Assembly (NCBI GenBank): GCA_023409615.1
Contig: JAEYRF010000075.1
Coordinates: forward strand, 1-25,008
From: Bacillota bacterium
GTDB lineage: Bacteria > Bacillota > Clostridia > Acetivibrionales > DTU013
Reading direction: 5' to 3'
Length of the DNA: 25,008 nucleotides
In this document: piece after piece, positions 7,025-13,988 of the stretch
Position numbering within the stretch: position 1 is the first letter of the stretch
Layout: the number at the start of each line of letters is the position of its first letter
The notes under the pieces: generated by a model
The model's database searches: none
Told to the model about the DNA's origin: nothing
What the model saw: the letters and a program-made list of their open reading frames with translations, nothing else
Translations under genes and position numbers: made by a program

Positions 7025-7996
7025 ATGCAGTTGCCAAAAGGCTCAGGACTTGAAGTTCTGGATAGATTAACTCGTAAAAGCCTGAATTACTATTCCGGTC
7101 TCATAAAATCAAACCGTTTACCAGCTATCAAGATATCGGCCGTAAAGCTGCCACCTGTCAAACTTCCACAAATCAGGCTGCCATCCGCCGAGTACCTGAG
7201 CAGGCCGGTAGATTCATTGATAAAAGGGCTAAACAGTGTTGTTTCACAATTAACGGAAAAGCCGGATAAGGTTGATTACACTGCTGTAGTCAATAGCTTT
7301 TTACCTCCAGGCGCGAGGCTGTTGAAGCCTCAATATCCCGAAAACTCCAATGAAATTCAGTTTGCTGATCTTGACTCTGACGGCCGTAGTGAACTGGTTG
7401 CATCATATAAAACGACTGACGGGTTAAGGACATTAGTACTGAAAAAGGATGAAGTGCAGTGGTACAAGATGGCTGAGATCAGTAATCCTGATTTTAGTGA
7501 GATACACTACCGTAACAGTGCTGATGTGGTAGGGGACGGTAAAAAGCACCTCCTGCTCGGTCTTACATCAAAGTTGAATAATCGCATACTGTTTGCATAT
7601 GCACTGACAGACGGCAGTGCAAGAAAAATATTCAGCAGAGAATACAGTAAGCTGGAGGTGCAGAAGTCTCGCACTCCTTCCGGTTCAACCGCAGATGCCA
7701 TTGCCTTCTGGGATGAGGAATCTTCAGGAATCTACAATATTGATCTACTGCACTGGAATGGTATTGATCTGGAAAGGTTGAGTCCATCACGATACCTGGC
7801 AAATAAAGTGGTTCCCTATCACATTAGAAACCTCAGGCAAAATCCTGATGATACAATCAGTTGGTATAACCTTGCCAACTCTCTGTCCGGATCGGGTGAT
7901 ACCACTCGGGCTGCCAGGGCTGTCGACCTTGGTCTCCGGCATAATCCCGACGCACTGCTCCGAGGCAAATTCGACGCACTGAAAACAAGGCTTTGA
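7025..7996 (+). CDS. Unrecognised protein with pentapeptide repeats and an FG-GAP-like motif, in the tgl operon
   Basis: A 323-residue protein I cannot assign to a named family. No signal peptide or membrane segment is seen. Residues 31-55 are five tandem pentapeptides of the pattern [KR][LI][PS]x[IVA] (for example RLPAI, KLPPV, KLPQI). Residues 109-125 include FADLDSDGRSELV, a calcium-loop-like motif typical of FG-GAP/VCBS beta-propeller blades, and residues 168-180 (VVGDGKKHLLLGL) look like a second blade. Residues 266-310 resemble one or two TPR helices (NPDDTISWYNLANSLSGSG). The start has AAGGGG eight bases upstream. It is the first gene of an operon with an unknown gene and tgl behind a sigma-K-like promoter, so a role in the spore coat or the mother cell is the best inference. 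It is evidently a real gene by codon periodicity and spacing. Confidence 0.75.
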   Translation: MQLPKGSGLEVLDRLTRKSLNYYSGLIKSNRLPAIKISAVKLPPVKLPQIRLPSAEYLSRPVDSLIKGLNSVVSQLTEKPDKVDYTAVVNSFLPPGARLLKPQYPENSNEIQFADLDSDGRSELVASYKTTDGLRTLVLKKDEVQWYKMAEISNPDFSEIHYRNSADVVGDGKKHLLLGLTSKLNNRILFAYALTDGSARKIFSREYSKLEVQKSRTPSGSTADAIAFWDEESSGIYNIDLLHWNGIDLERLSPSRYLANKVVPYHIRNLRQNPDDTISWYNLANSLSGSGDTTRAARAVDLGLRHNPDALLRGKFDALKTRL

Positions 7997-8035
7997 TCAA
8001 GGTTCCCGGGAGCGGCCATTAAGGAGGCAGATTAT

Positions 8036-9043
8036 ATGAATGACAGACCGTTGAGCCTGCTCGATAATGTAAGGCTCAGCAATAAGGTCCAGGAATTGAA
8101 GAATTATTTTCGAGAACAGCTTCAGATCAATCATGACAAAGCCATGGAAATGATTAACGATCAGAATCTGCACTTTAGTACAATATATCTGCTGAAATCC
8201 GAGTTGACGGAAAAAATCATACAAAGAGAACTAAATCCAGTCTATCACAAGGCGCTTGATATCGCAGATCTCCTGTCAATGGAAATAACTCGAAGGTCGG
8301 GCGGAATATATGGGAAGATAGAAAAGAAGCTGCGCACTTTGGATAAAGACGGTATTTCAGCACTCAGATGGATCGTCGGTACAGGGGGGCCGGAGGATGG
8401 CCTTGGCAGTAAATATGAGCAGTTGATTGAGCGCTCCGCAGCTTTGCTTATTAAAAGTTATGGTGATACGACCCAATTACCATCTTTAGTTGAAATTATC
8501 TTTGCCCGCAATAGACGCAAGGCTCTTATCCATGAACTTGTCTGGGCCTTTTTCGAAGCTCGCAGTCCGGATAGTCTTAAGCTTCTGGCTCAACATCTTA
8601 ACTCTCATGACGAACGTGATGTAGAGTTGGCGAGAAGGCTGCTGTGTTTTATTCCGGGCATCACAGACAATTGTACACACACTAGACTTTCGCCTTACAC
8701 AAGGGCTTCAGGCTGGCTCGATGAGAACAGGCCTTTCTTATGTTATACAGGCGAGAACCTTCATGTGAGCAATAAACCAATGTCTTACAACGTATCACTA
8801 ACAGCAAAATATCTTTGCCATCCTATATCGATTGAGACCGGTGAACCTTTGATGCGTTTTATACCAAGTGAAAACAAAAAGCTTTCCGAACTGGAAAAGC
8901 TGCCGGATAAACAGCAAGAGAAACTGGCGGATTTTTCCTGGATGCTATACAGACGGAATATTTATCAATGGAATACCTGGATCAGGCTTTCTATAAATGA
9001 ACAGTCTGCTCTGGCATCACAAATGACAGGGGGATATGCATGA
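8036..9043 (+). CDS. Unrecognised soluble protein co-transcribed with tgl
   Basis: A 335-residue protein with no family I recognise and no signal peptide or transmembrane segment. Residues 1-75 are helical and charged (LSNKVQELKNYFREQLQINHDK). Residues 100-215 read like helical-repeat sequence (ALRWIVGTGGPEDGLG, LPSLVEIIFARNRRKALIHELVWAFFEA, RDVELARRLLCFIPG). The C-terminal third is rich in Tyr, Trp and Pro, which is compatible with a structural coat protein. A strong AAGGAGG lies about eight bases before the ATG. The stop overlaps the tgl start by four bases (ATGA), so translation of the two is probably coupled. A substrate or partner of the transglutaminase is a reasonable hypothesis, not something the sequence shows. 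Confidence 0.75.
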   Translation: MNDRPLSLLDNVRLSNKVQELKNYFREQLQINHDKAMEMINDQNLHFSTIYLLKSELTEKIIQRELNPVYHKALDIADLLSMEITRRSGGIYGKIEKKLRTLDKDGISALRWIVGTGGPEDGLGSKYEQLIERSAALLIKSYGDTTQLPSLVEIIFARNRRKALIHELVWAFFEARSPDSLKLLAQHLNSHDERDVELARRLLCFIPGITDNCTHTRLSPYTRASGWLDENRPFLCYTGENLHVSNKPMSYNVSLTAKYLCHPISIETGEPLMRFIPSENKKLSELEKLPDKQQEKLADFSWMLYRRNIYQWNTWIRLSINEQSALASQMTGGYA

Positions 9044-9798
9044 TACAGCTAGCTGACGGAGAATTCAATGTCCAGTCTCTCTTGGACAGTTACCCAAATG
9101 GCAGCCCTGAGGCTGAGATGTTTTATAAGATGAACGAAAGCACCCATGTCTTTCGGTATTCCTCTCAGGAGGAGCTGACATTTGAAATCAAAATGCGCAG
9201 GAATATTATAGATGCTTCTATAGCGCTGTATAGAAGCCGTCTTGCATTCCGTATCTTTCGCGAGAGCAAGTGCAATGAGGACTATTGGCATCATAGGTCG
9301 GACGGTGGTTTTGTATTGAGGTCAGATGTGAAAGCGTCTGATGCTATCAATGATATCTACAGGCAGACCAGACTATATGGAACAGAATGCGCCACTGCAA
9401 TTGTAATCGTCTATTACAAAGCAGTGTTGGTATCTTATGGTCCGGACTTATTTAATACTGCATTTAAGGAAATCACTCTAATGAACTGGCAGGAAATGGA
9501 TGACTTGATGGGCATAGCCACATATCGCAAACAGCCTGCTTATATCCCCGGAGACAACCGATATTTTAGAAATCCGGATGTGAACCCGCTTACCCCGGAA
9601 TGGCAGGGAGAGAATGCCATTGACCTTGGAGACGGGAAATATTACGGTCATGGTATAGGCATTACAACAGGAGATGGGATTATTGAGGCGCTTAACCGGA
9701 ATAGGATCGAGGACTCTCAGATATCGGCATACCTTATGGATTCCGCGACACGGCCACATTTCAGGGGATTATACCAATACTGGAAAAACTCAACATAA
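9040..9798 (+). CDS. tgl: Protein-glutamine gamma-glutamyltransferase (spore coat transglutaminase)
   Basis: A 252-residue enzyme matching the Bacillus Tgl family, which cross-links spore coat proteins through epsilon-(gamma-glutamyl)-lysine bonds in the mother cell. The catalytic segment TECATAIVIVYY carries Glu116 and the nucleophile Cys117, and WQGENAIDLGDGKYYGHGIGI carries Glu191. These correspond to Glu115, Cys116 and Glu187 of the B. subtilis enzyme. Other conserved stretches are ELTFEIKMRRNIIDAS near residue 45 and ISAYLMDSATRP near the C terminus. Length agrees with the family (about 245). The start overlaps the upstream stop by four bases. The TAA stop at 9796-9798 falls within the 8-bp direct repeat flanking the downstream inverted-repeat element, so the insertion would have preserved the stop. 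Confidence 0.93.
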   Translation: MIQLADGEFNVQSLLDSYPNGSPEAEMFYKMNESTHVFRYSSQEELTFEIKMRRNIIDASIALYRSRLAFRIFRESKCNEDYWHHRSDGGFVLRSDVKASDAINDIYRQTRLYGTECATAIVIVYYKAVLVSYGPDLFNTAFKEITLMNWQEMDDLMGIATYRKQPAYIPGDNRYFRNPDVNPLTPEWQGENAIDLGDGKYYGHGIGITTGDGIIEALNRNRIEDSQISAYLMDSATRPHFRGLYQYWKNST

Positions 9799-9923
9799 GG
9801 CTTTTGCGATGTAACCTTAATATAATTTAGCTGCACAATATATAGTGACGAACTTATAGACATACCCGCAATATATTGTGCTGCGGAACTGAAGAATGAT
9901 ACATCGCAAAATGTCCAACATAA
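9791..9923. mobile_element. Probable MITE: 117-bp inverted-repeat element with 8-bp target duplication
   Basis: CAACATAA occurs at 9791-9798 and 9916-9923. Between them, the 117-bp segment 9799-9915 begins GGCTTTTGCGATGTA, and its other end reads GACATTTTGCGATGTA on the opposite strand. The perfect part is 12 bp (9802-9813 with 9900-9911). A second nested inverted repeat pairs 9830-9843 with 9871-9884 (13 of 14), leaving a 27-base loop. There is no ORF inside. Terminal inverted repeats exactly bounded by an 8-bp direct repeat and no transposase are the hallmarks of a miniature inverted-repeat transposable element. An 8-bp duplication is used by several IS families (for example IS6, IS66, IS256), but the parent is not identified. 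The folded RNA could also act as a terminator-like structure after tgl. Confidence 0.65.
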
Positions 9924-9952
9924 TTCAGAGACCTCCCGAATAATTTTAACCT

Positions 9953-11482
9953 ATGAAAAGTTTTTCAATTGCACATATGGATAAATTTTATAAGGATTCA
10001 TTCACACTTACGCTATCAAATATGACTACAGGTACGATCTCCTTCATTTTCTCAATTATTCTTTCAAGGGAGCTCGGAGCTGAAGGTCTAGGCCTATATG
10101 GCCTGATCATGCCTGTTTATGGTCTTTTGCTATGCATTACAACCGATGGCCTAACCACTGCTATATCAAAAATATCCACACTTTATTTTAAACGCAAGGA
10201 GTACAATAATTTAAAAAGGACCATTAGCACTGCATTTTTATTTGTTGCAGCATGGTCCACCTGTGTGGCTTTAATTGTCCTGGTCGGACACAGCTTCATT
10301 GCGGCTCATATCGTAAGAGACCCGAGAGCATCCGGTGCAATCATGATATTGAGTCCAGCTTTGATTTTTATACCGCTGTCTGCCATTATCAAGGGATATT
10401 TTTATGGTCTGGGTCAGTATAATGTCACAGCGTCCGTCGACATCCTGGAAAAGCTTTTAAGGGTCGCAATCCTGCTTGGCGCCATTTCGATCCTGTCTCC
10501 CGGCTCCGCCATAAGCAAGACCGTCACCATCGCATACTTTGCTCTGGCAGCTGGGGAGGCAGTCAGTCTACTATTGCTATATACTTGTTACAAGATACGC
10601 AATTCAAAAATGAATGGAAACACAGGCAAGTCTATCTCCAGAATCCAGCTGATTTTCGATGTATTCGTAATATCCGTTCCATTGTGCGTCAATGGCGTTC
10701 TCTCCTCTGTAATTTCGACACTGTCCGCACTTCTTCTTCCCCGCAGGCTAGTTGCAGCCGGTTTAACATACGGCGACGCTCTTGCGACGATAGGGAAATT
10801 TGGAGGCATGGCCCTCAATATTTCAACACTCCCCTATATCGTCATCGGTTCCATGCTTACCGTACTGATACCTGAACTCTCTCCAAGCATTAGTAAAAGA
10901 GATTATTGGTCTGCAGAAGAACGAATAGTACAAGTCTTGAAAATAGCAGGCATCATCGGAATCTCCACTGCGCTTGTGTGCTTGAGGATACCTGACACGC
11001 TGGGACTTTTGTTTTATAATAGAAGCGACCTTGGAGATATGATTCGTTTCGCGGCGCCAATCTGCCTGATCCTTTTCATCTCATCGCCTTCCTTTGGTAT
11101 TCTAAATGCTCTTGGCAGGCAAAACACAATGCTGAAAAATTCGCTTATTAACTCGGTGCAAAGTCTGCTGCTAATTTATCTGCTTGCCGGAATACCGGCC
11201 TTAAATATTTACGGATATGGCCTGTCAATTATCCTGACAGCCATCACATCCTTTATATTAAATATGCGGGAAATCAGTAAGGTCTGTGAAATAAAGGTGA
11301 CTCTTCAAGATGTAGTCACACTTGGTCTGACTGGCACAGCTGTCTGGCTGGCATCAGGTATTGTAATTAATCTGCTGGGATCTGCCGGCGACTTGATCAG
11401 GACAGTCAGCATCGTCATTACTTGTTTCGGCGGTATGCTCGGTATGAATGGTTTGGTACTCAGGCATCAGGATAGGTTTTGA
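9953..11482 (+). CDS. spoVB: SpoVB-like lipid flippase (polysaccharide biosynthesis/MOP superfamily)
   Basis: A 509-residue integral membrane protein with the features of stage V sporulation protein B and related MurJ/Wzx flippases: about 12-14 hydrophobic segments, an N-terminal SNMTTGTISFIFSIILSRELGAEGLGLYGLIMPVYGLL region and the PSFGILNALGRQN loop near residue 385. Family members move undecaprenyl-linked sugars; SpoVB is needed for spore cortex synthesis in Bacillus. Several paralogs occur in Clostridia, so the exact orthology is uncertain. No good ribosome binding site precedes the ATG at 9953; the ATG at 9977 (MDKFYKDSF) is an alternative and is no better. It lies just downstream of the inverted-repeat element and follows tgl on the same strand. 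Its last 23 bases overlap the end of the convergent kinase gene. Confidence 0.8.
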   Translation: MKSFSIAHMDKFYKDSFTLTLSNMTTGTISFIFSIILSRELGAEGLGLYGLIMPVYGLLLCITTDGLTTAISKISTLYFKRKEYNNLKRTISTAFLFVAAWSTCVALIVLVGHSFIAAHIVRDPRASGAIMILSPALIFIPLSAIIKGYFYGLGQYNVTASVDILEKLLRVAILLGAISILSPGSAISKTVTIAYFALAAGEAVSLLLLYTCYKIRNSKMNGNTGKSISRIQLIFDVFVISVPLCVNGVLSSVISTLSALLLPRRLVAAGLTYGDALATIGKFGGMALNISTLPYIVIGSMLTVLIPELSPSISKRDYWSAEERIVQVLKIAGIIGISTALVCLRIPDTLGLLFYNRSDLGDMIRFAAPICLILFISSPSFGILNALGRQNTMLKNSLINSVQSLLLIYLLAGIPALNIYGYGLSIILTAITSFILNMREISKVCEIKVTLQDVVTLGLTGTAVWLASGIVINLLGSAGDLIRTVSIVITCFGGMLGMNGLVLRHQDRF

Positions 11483-13988
11483 ACTGCATCACAAATGTTG
11501 CTCCCTTTCCGCTTTCGGAATTCTCCGCCCAGATTCTACCCTTCATTTCAGTCATATAATTGGCACAACTATGCAAACCAAAACCATGGCCATTCTTCTT
11601 TGTGGTAAATCCATAGGCAAATATGCTCTCCAGATTCCCAACCTCTATGCCGGGCCCGCTATCACAAATACGGATAATAACATTCTCGGATTCCCTGTAT
11701 ATGATGACTGAAAGAACCTTATCGTCAGCATCTGTATTTTCCATGGACTCTATAGCATTTTTAACTATATTGGTCAACACGTGAAACAGTTTAGTCCTCT
11801 GTACAAGAGCAACAGCAGAGTCATCATACATACGAACCACCTTGATCCCAAGCCTGTCAATAAGGGTCTGATACATTTTAATAACATCATCGACAATCGG
11901 CACAAGATCCAGTTCTTCAAGGCTTGATCTGATGCCGGTAAAGGTCTGCTGTTCATTGATGATCCCCTCTATCAAACCAATCTTATCCAGCAGACGGCTA
12001 ATATATGTCTGCAGCTTTTCTTGATAGTTTTCAAAGGATTCGCCCATGGAGACGTAATATTGCATAAGCTTTTTGCCCTTCGGATCATTTTTTATGAAGT
12101 TCTCCAGGTCATTAAACTTCGCCTCAAGCATGTCATTCGCCAGCTTCAAATCATTTACGGCACTGACAGTCATCAGATTCTCGATGGAATGTGTTGTTAC
12201 ATTAACACTGTTCATAATGTTTGCTATATTATGCAGAATTTCGGTTGAATTTTCCATTCCCCTCTTATGAGCTTGGACCATCAGTCTCCTATAGCTTACA
12301 TCCAGCTTTTCAAACAAATTAATACCATTTAGGGCTGTTGAGATTTGAAATCCAAGTTCACGGTAAATCTTAATATCCATTTGAAGCGGATCAAAAATGA
12401 TAAAACCAATAAAATCACTTCCAATATACAGCAAATGTGCCAACAGAAAATAGGGCCTGTCTTCTTTAAATAAAACTTTGTCAAAGCCTCTGGTATTTTT
12501 TCGCAAATTGCCGCTTCTGATCCTTGCACCTTCTCTATACTCAAACTCAAGATGGTAATCATCAAACAGACTGCGGCTGTCCACATCGTCAAACAGATAA
12601 ATATAGCAGCTGTTCACACCAACTCTGGGTAGGTTTGTCTCTATAGAATCCATTAGACTTTCCGGGTTGAAGTGTGTGATCAGGATCTGTCCGACTTCCT
12701 TTTGAGTAAGCTTTATATTGTTATATCGGATATCCTCAGCAAACCAGGCATTAGTCAGCTTACTCTGCAAAAGAACCTGCATCTGGTGAAACAGGTTCTC
12801 AGCCCGAACAATGACGTCAATATTTTTCCTCGCATAAGGCAGAAACCAAGGCATCAGTGTTTCACGGAATAAAACAGCAAAAAGGTCATTCTCAGCATAG
12901 TCATTATTGTTCAGGCATTTTCTGATAATCGCTTCAAATTCACTCAGAAAGAGTTGGCTAGAACCATCCCGGATCGCCTGCTTAAATTTATCAAGCAATA
13001 CTATCATTTCTGTGATGGTTATAATAGTCCCCTCCGCAAGACCTTCCGCAATATGATTCAATTCACTTTCATCAAGTTCCTCAAAGCATTTTTGTGCCTC
13101 CTCGAATATTCCTGTTTTCATCATTCTGGCCGAGTTGGAAATGCATCCGCAGGAACTCCTGTAAATGACCTTTCCAACCACATTGTTAGCCGGTGGTTCG
13201 TATCCGTTTGTAATAAGACTATATAGAGTTTCACAGCCATAATACCCAAGTTCTCTCCATGGATAATACACAGTTGTGAACCCTGGCGTTGAAAAACGTC
13301 CCACCTCGCAATCCTCATAACTTGTCACTGCAATATCCTCCGGTACCCTCAGGCCTCTCTCATTCAATGCCTTAATAACCGCGGAGGTCTCTACATTATA
13401 AAGCGAGACGATAGCCTCCGGCCTGATCCTTCTCTCATCAAGCAGAATCTCAACAGCTCTTCTTCCTCTTTCATCCAGAGCAAGATCCGTCAATTCATTC
13501 TCATCTACGAATATCTGTGGATCATAAAGACCACACTCCTTCATGACTCTCAGATATACTTCTCTTAGTGTATTTGGTCTGAATGTTGATATAAATGCAA
13601 TTTTTTTCATATTATGTTCATGTATCAGGTGGAAAAGTATCTCCTCAATATGGACCTCTCCATGGAAAACTACACTTGGTATTCCCGGGATAGTCGTGCC
13701 AAAGCTGGTCAACGGAATATTGCCGAATGACTCCAGGAAGGCTGGGTTATGAACTGCACGTGCCCATCCGGGAAACAAAAGACCGTCAAGATCAAACTGC
13801 TCAATCAATTTATTGAATATGCCTTCCGCAAACGGATCGGTCGATATATCATTGCCTATGAAATGGCCAAAGCGGATGATGTTAATATCATGCTTTTGCG
13901 CAGACATTCTAACTCCTTCTGCTACCAAATTATGATTTTCATTGTAGGAATCTTCGTCCATAAATCCAATCGTCAACCTCTTTTTCAT
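11460..13988 (-). CDS. Cytoplasmic sensor histidine kinase with N-terminal LacI-type ligand-binding domain (kinase B)
   Basis: An 842-residue soluble protein. Residues 1-275 have the type I periplasmic-binding-protein fold of LacI regulators (TIGFMDEDSYNENHN, DLDGLLFPGW, GIPSVVFHGEV, KKIAFIS, ALNERGLRVPEDIAVTSYED, FTTVYYPWRELGYYGCETL) but no helix-turn-helix and no signal peptide, so it should sense a cytoplasmic ligand. The domain ends in YRSSCGC (Cys280, Cys282). Residues 290-565 hold a helical linker and a GAF-like region. The kinase core has a phospho-acceptor box EILHNIANIMNSVNV with His586, an N box at NIVKNAIESM (Asn744), G1 DSGPGI (777-782) and an ATP-lid motif GHGFGLH (800-806). The start overlaps the stop of the upstream paralog (ATGA, 13985-13988). 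It is third in the operon; its cognate regulator is probably the REC-GGDEF-EAL protein. Confidence 0.85.
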   Translation of the reverse strand: MKKRLTIGFMDEDSYNENHNLVAEGVRMSAQKHDINIIRFGHFIGNDISTDPFAEGIFNKLIEQFDLDGLLFPGWARAVHNPAFLESFGNIPLTSFGTTIPGIPSVVFHGEVHIEEILFHLIHEHNMKKIAFISTFRPNTLREVYLRVMKECGLYDPQIFVDENELTDLALDERGRRAVEILLDERRIRPEAIVSLYNVETSAVIKALNERGLRVPEDIAVTSYEDCEVGRFSTPGFTTVYYPWRELGYYGCETLYSLITNGYEPPANNVVGKVIYRSSCGCISNSARMMKTGIFEEAQKCFEELDESELNHIAEGLAEGTIITITEMIVLLDKFKQAIRDGSSQLFLSEFEAIIRKCLNNNDYAENDLFAVLFRETLMPWFLPYARKNIDVIVRAENLFHQMQVLLQSKLTNAWFAEDIRYNNIKLTQKEVGQILITHFNPESLMDSIETNLPRVGVNSCYIYLFDDVDSRSLFDDYHLEFEYREGARIRSGNLRKNTRGFDKVLFKEDRPYFLLAHLLYIGSDFIGFIIFDPLQMDIKIYRELGFQISTALNGINLFEKLDVSYRRLMVQAHKRGMENSTEILHNIANIMNSVNVTTHSIENLMTVSAVNDLKLANDMLEAKFNDLENFIKNDPKGKKLMQYYVSMGESFENYQEKLQTYISRLLDKIGLIEGIINEQQTFTGIRSSLEELDLVPIVDDVIKMYQTLIDRLGIKVVRMYDDSAVALVQRTKLFHVLTNIVKNAIESMENTDADDKVLSVIIYRESENVIIRICDSGPGIEVGNLESIFAYGFTTKKNGHGFGLHSCANYMTEMKGRIWAENSESGKGATFVMQFKTYPDA

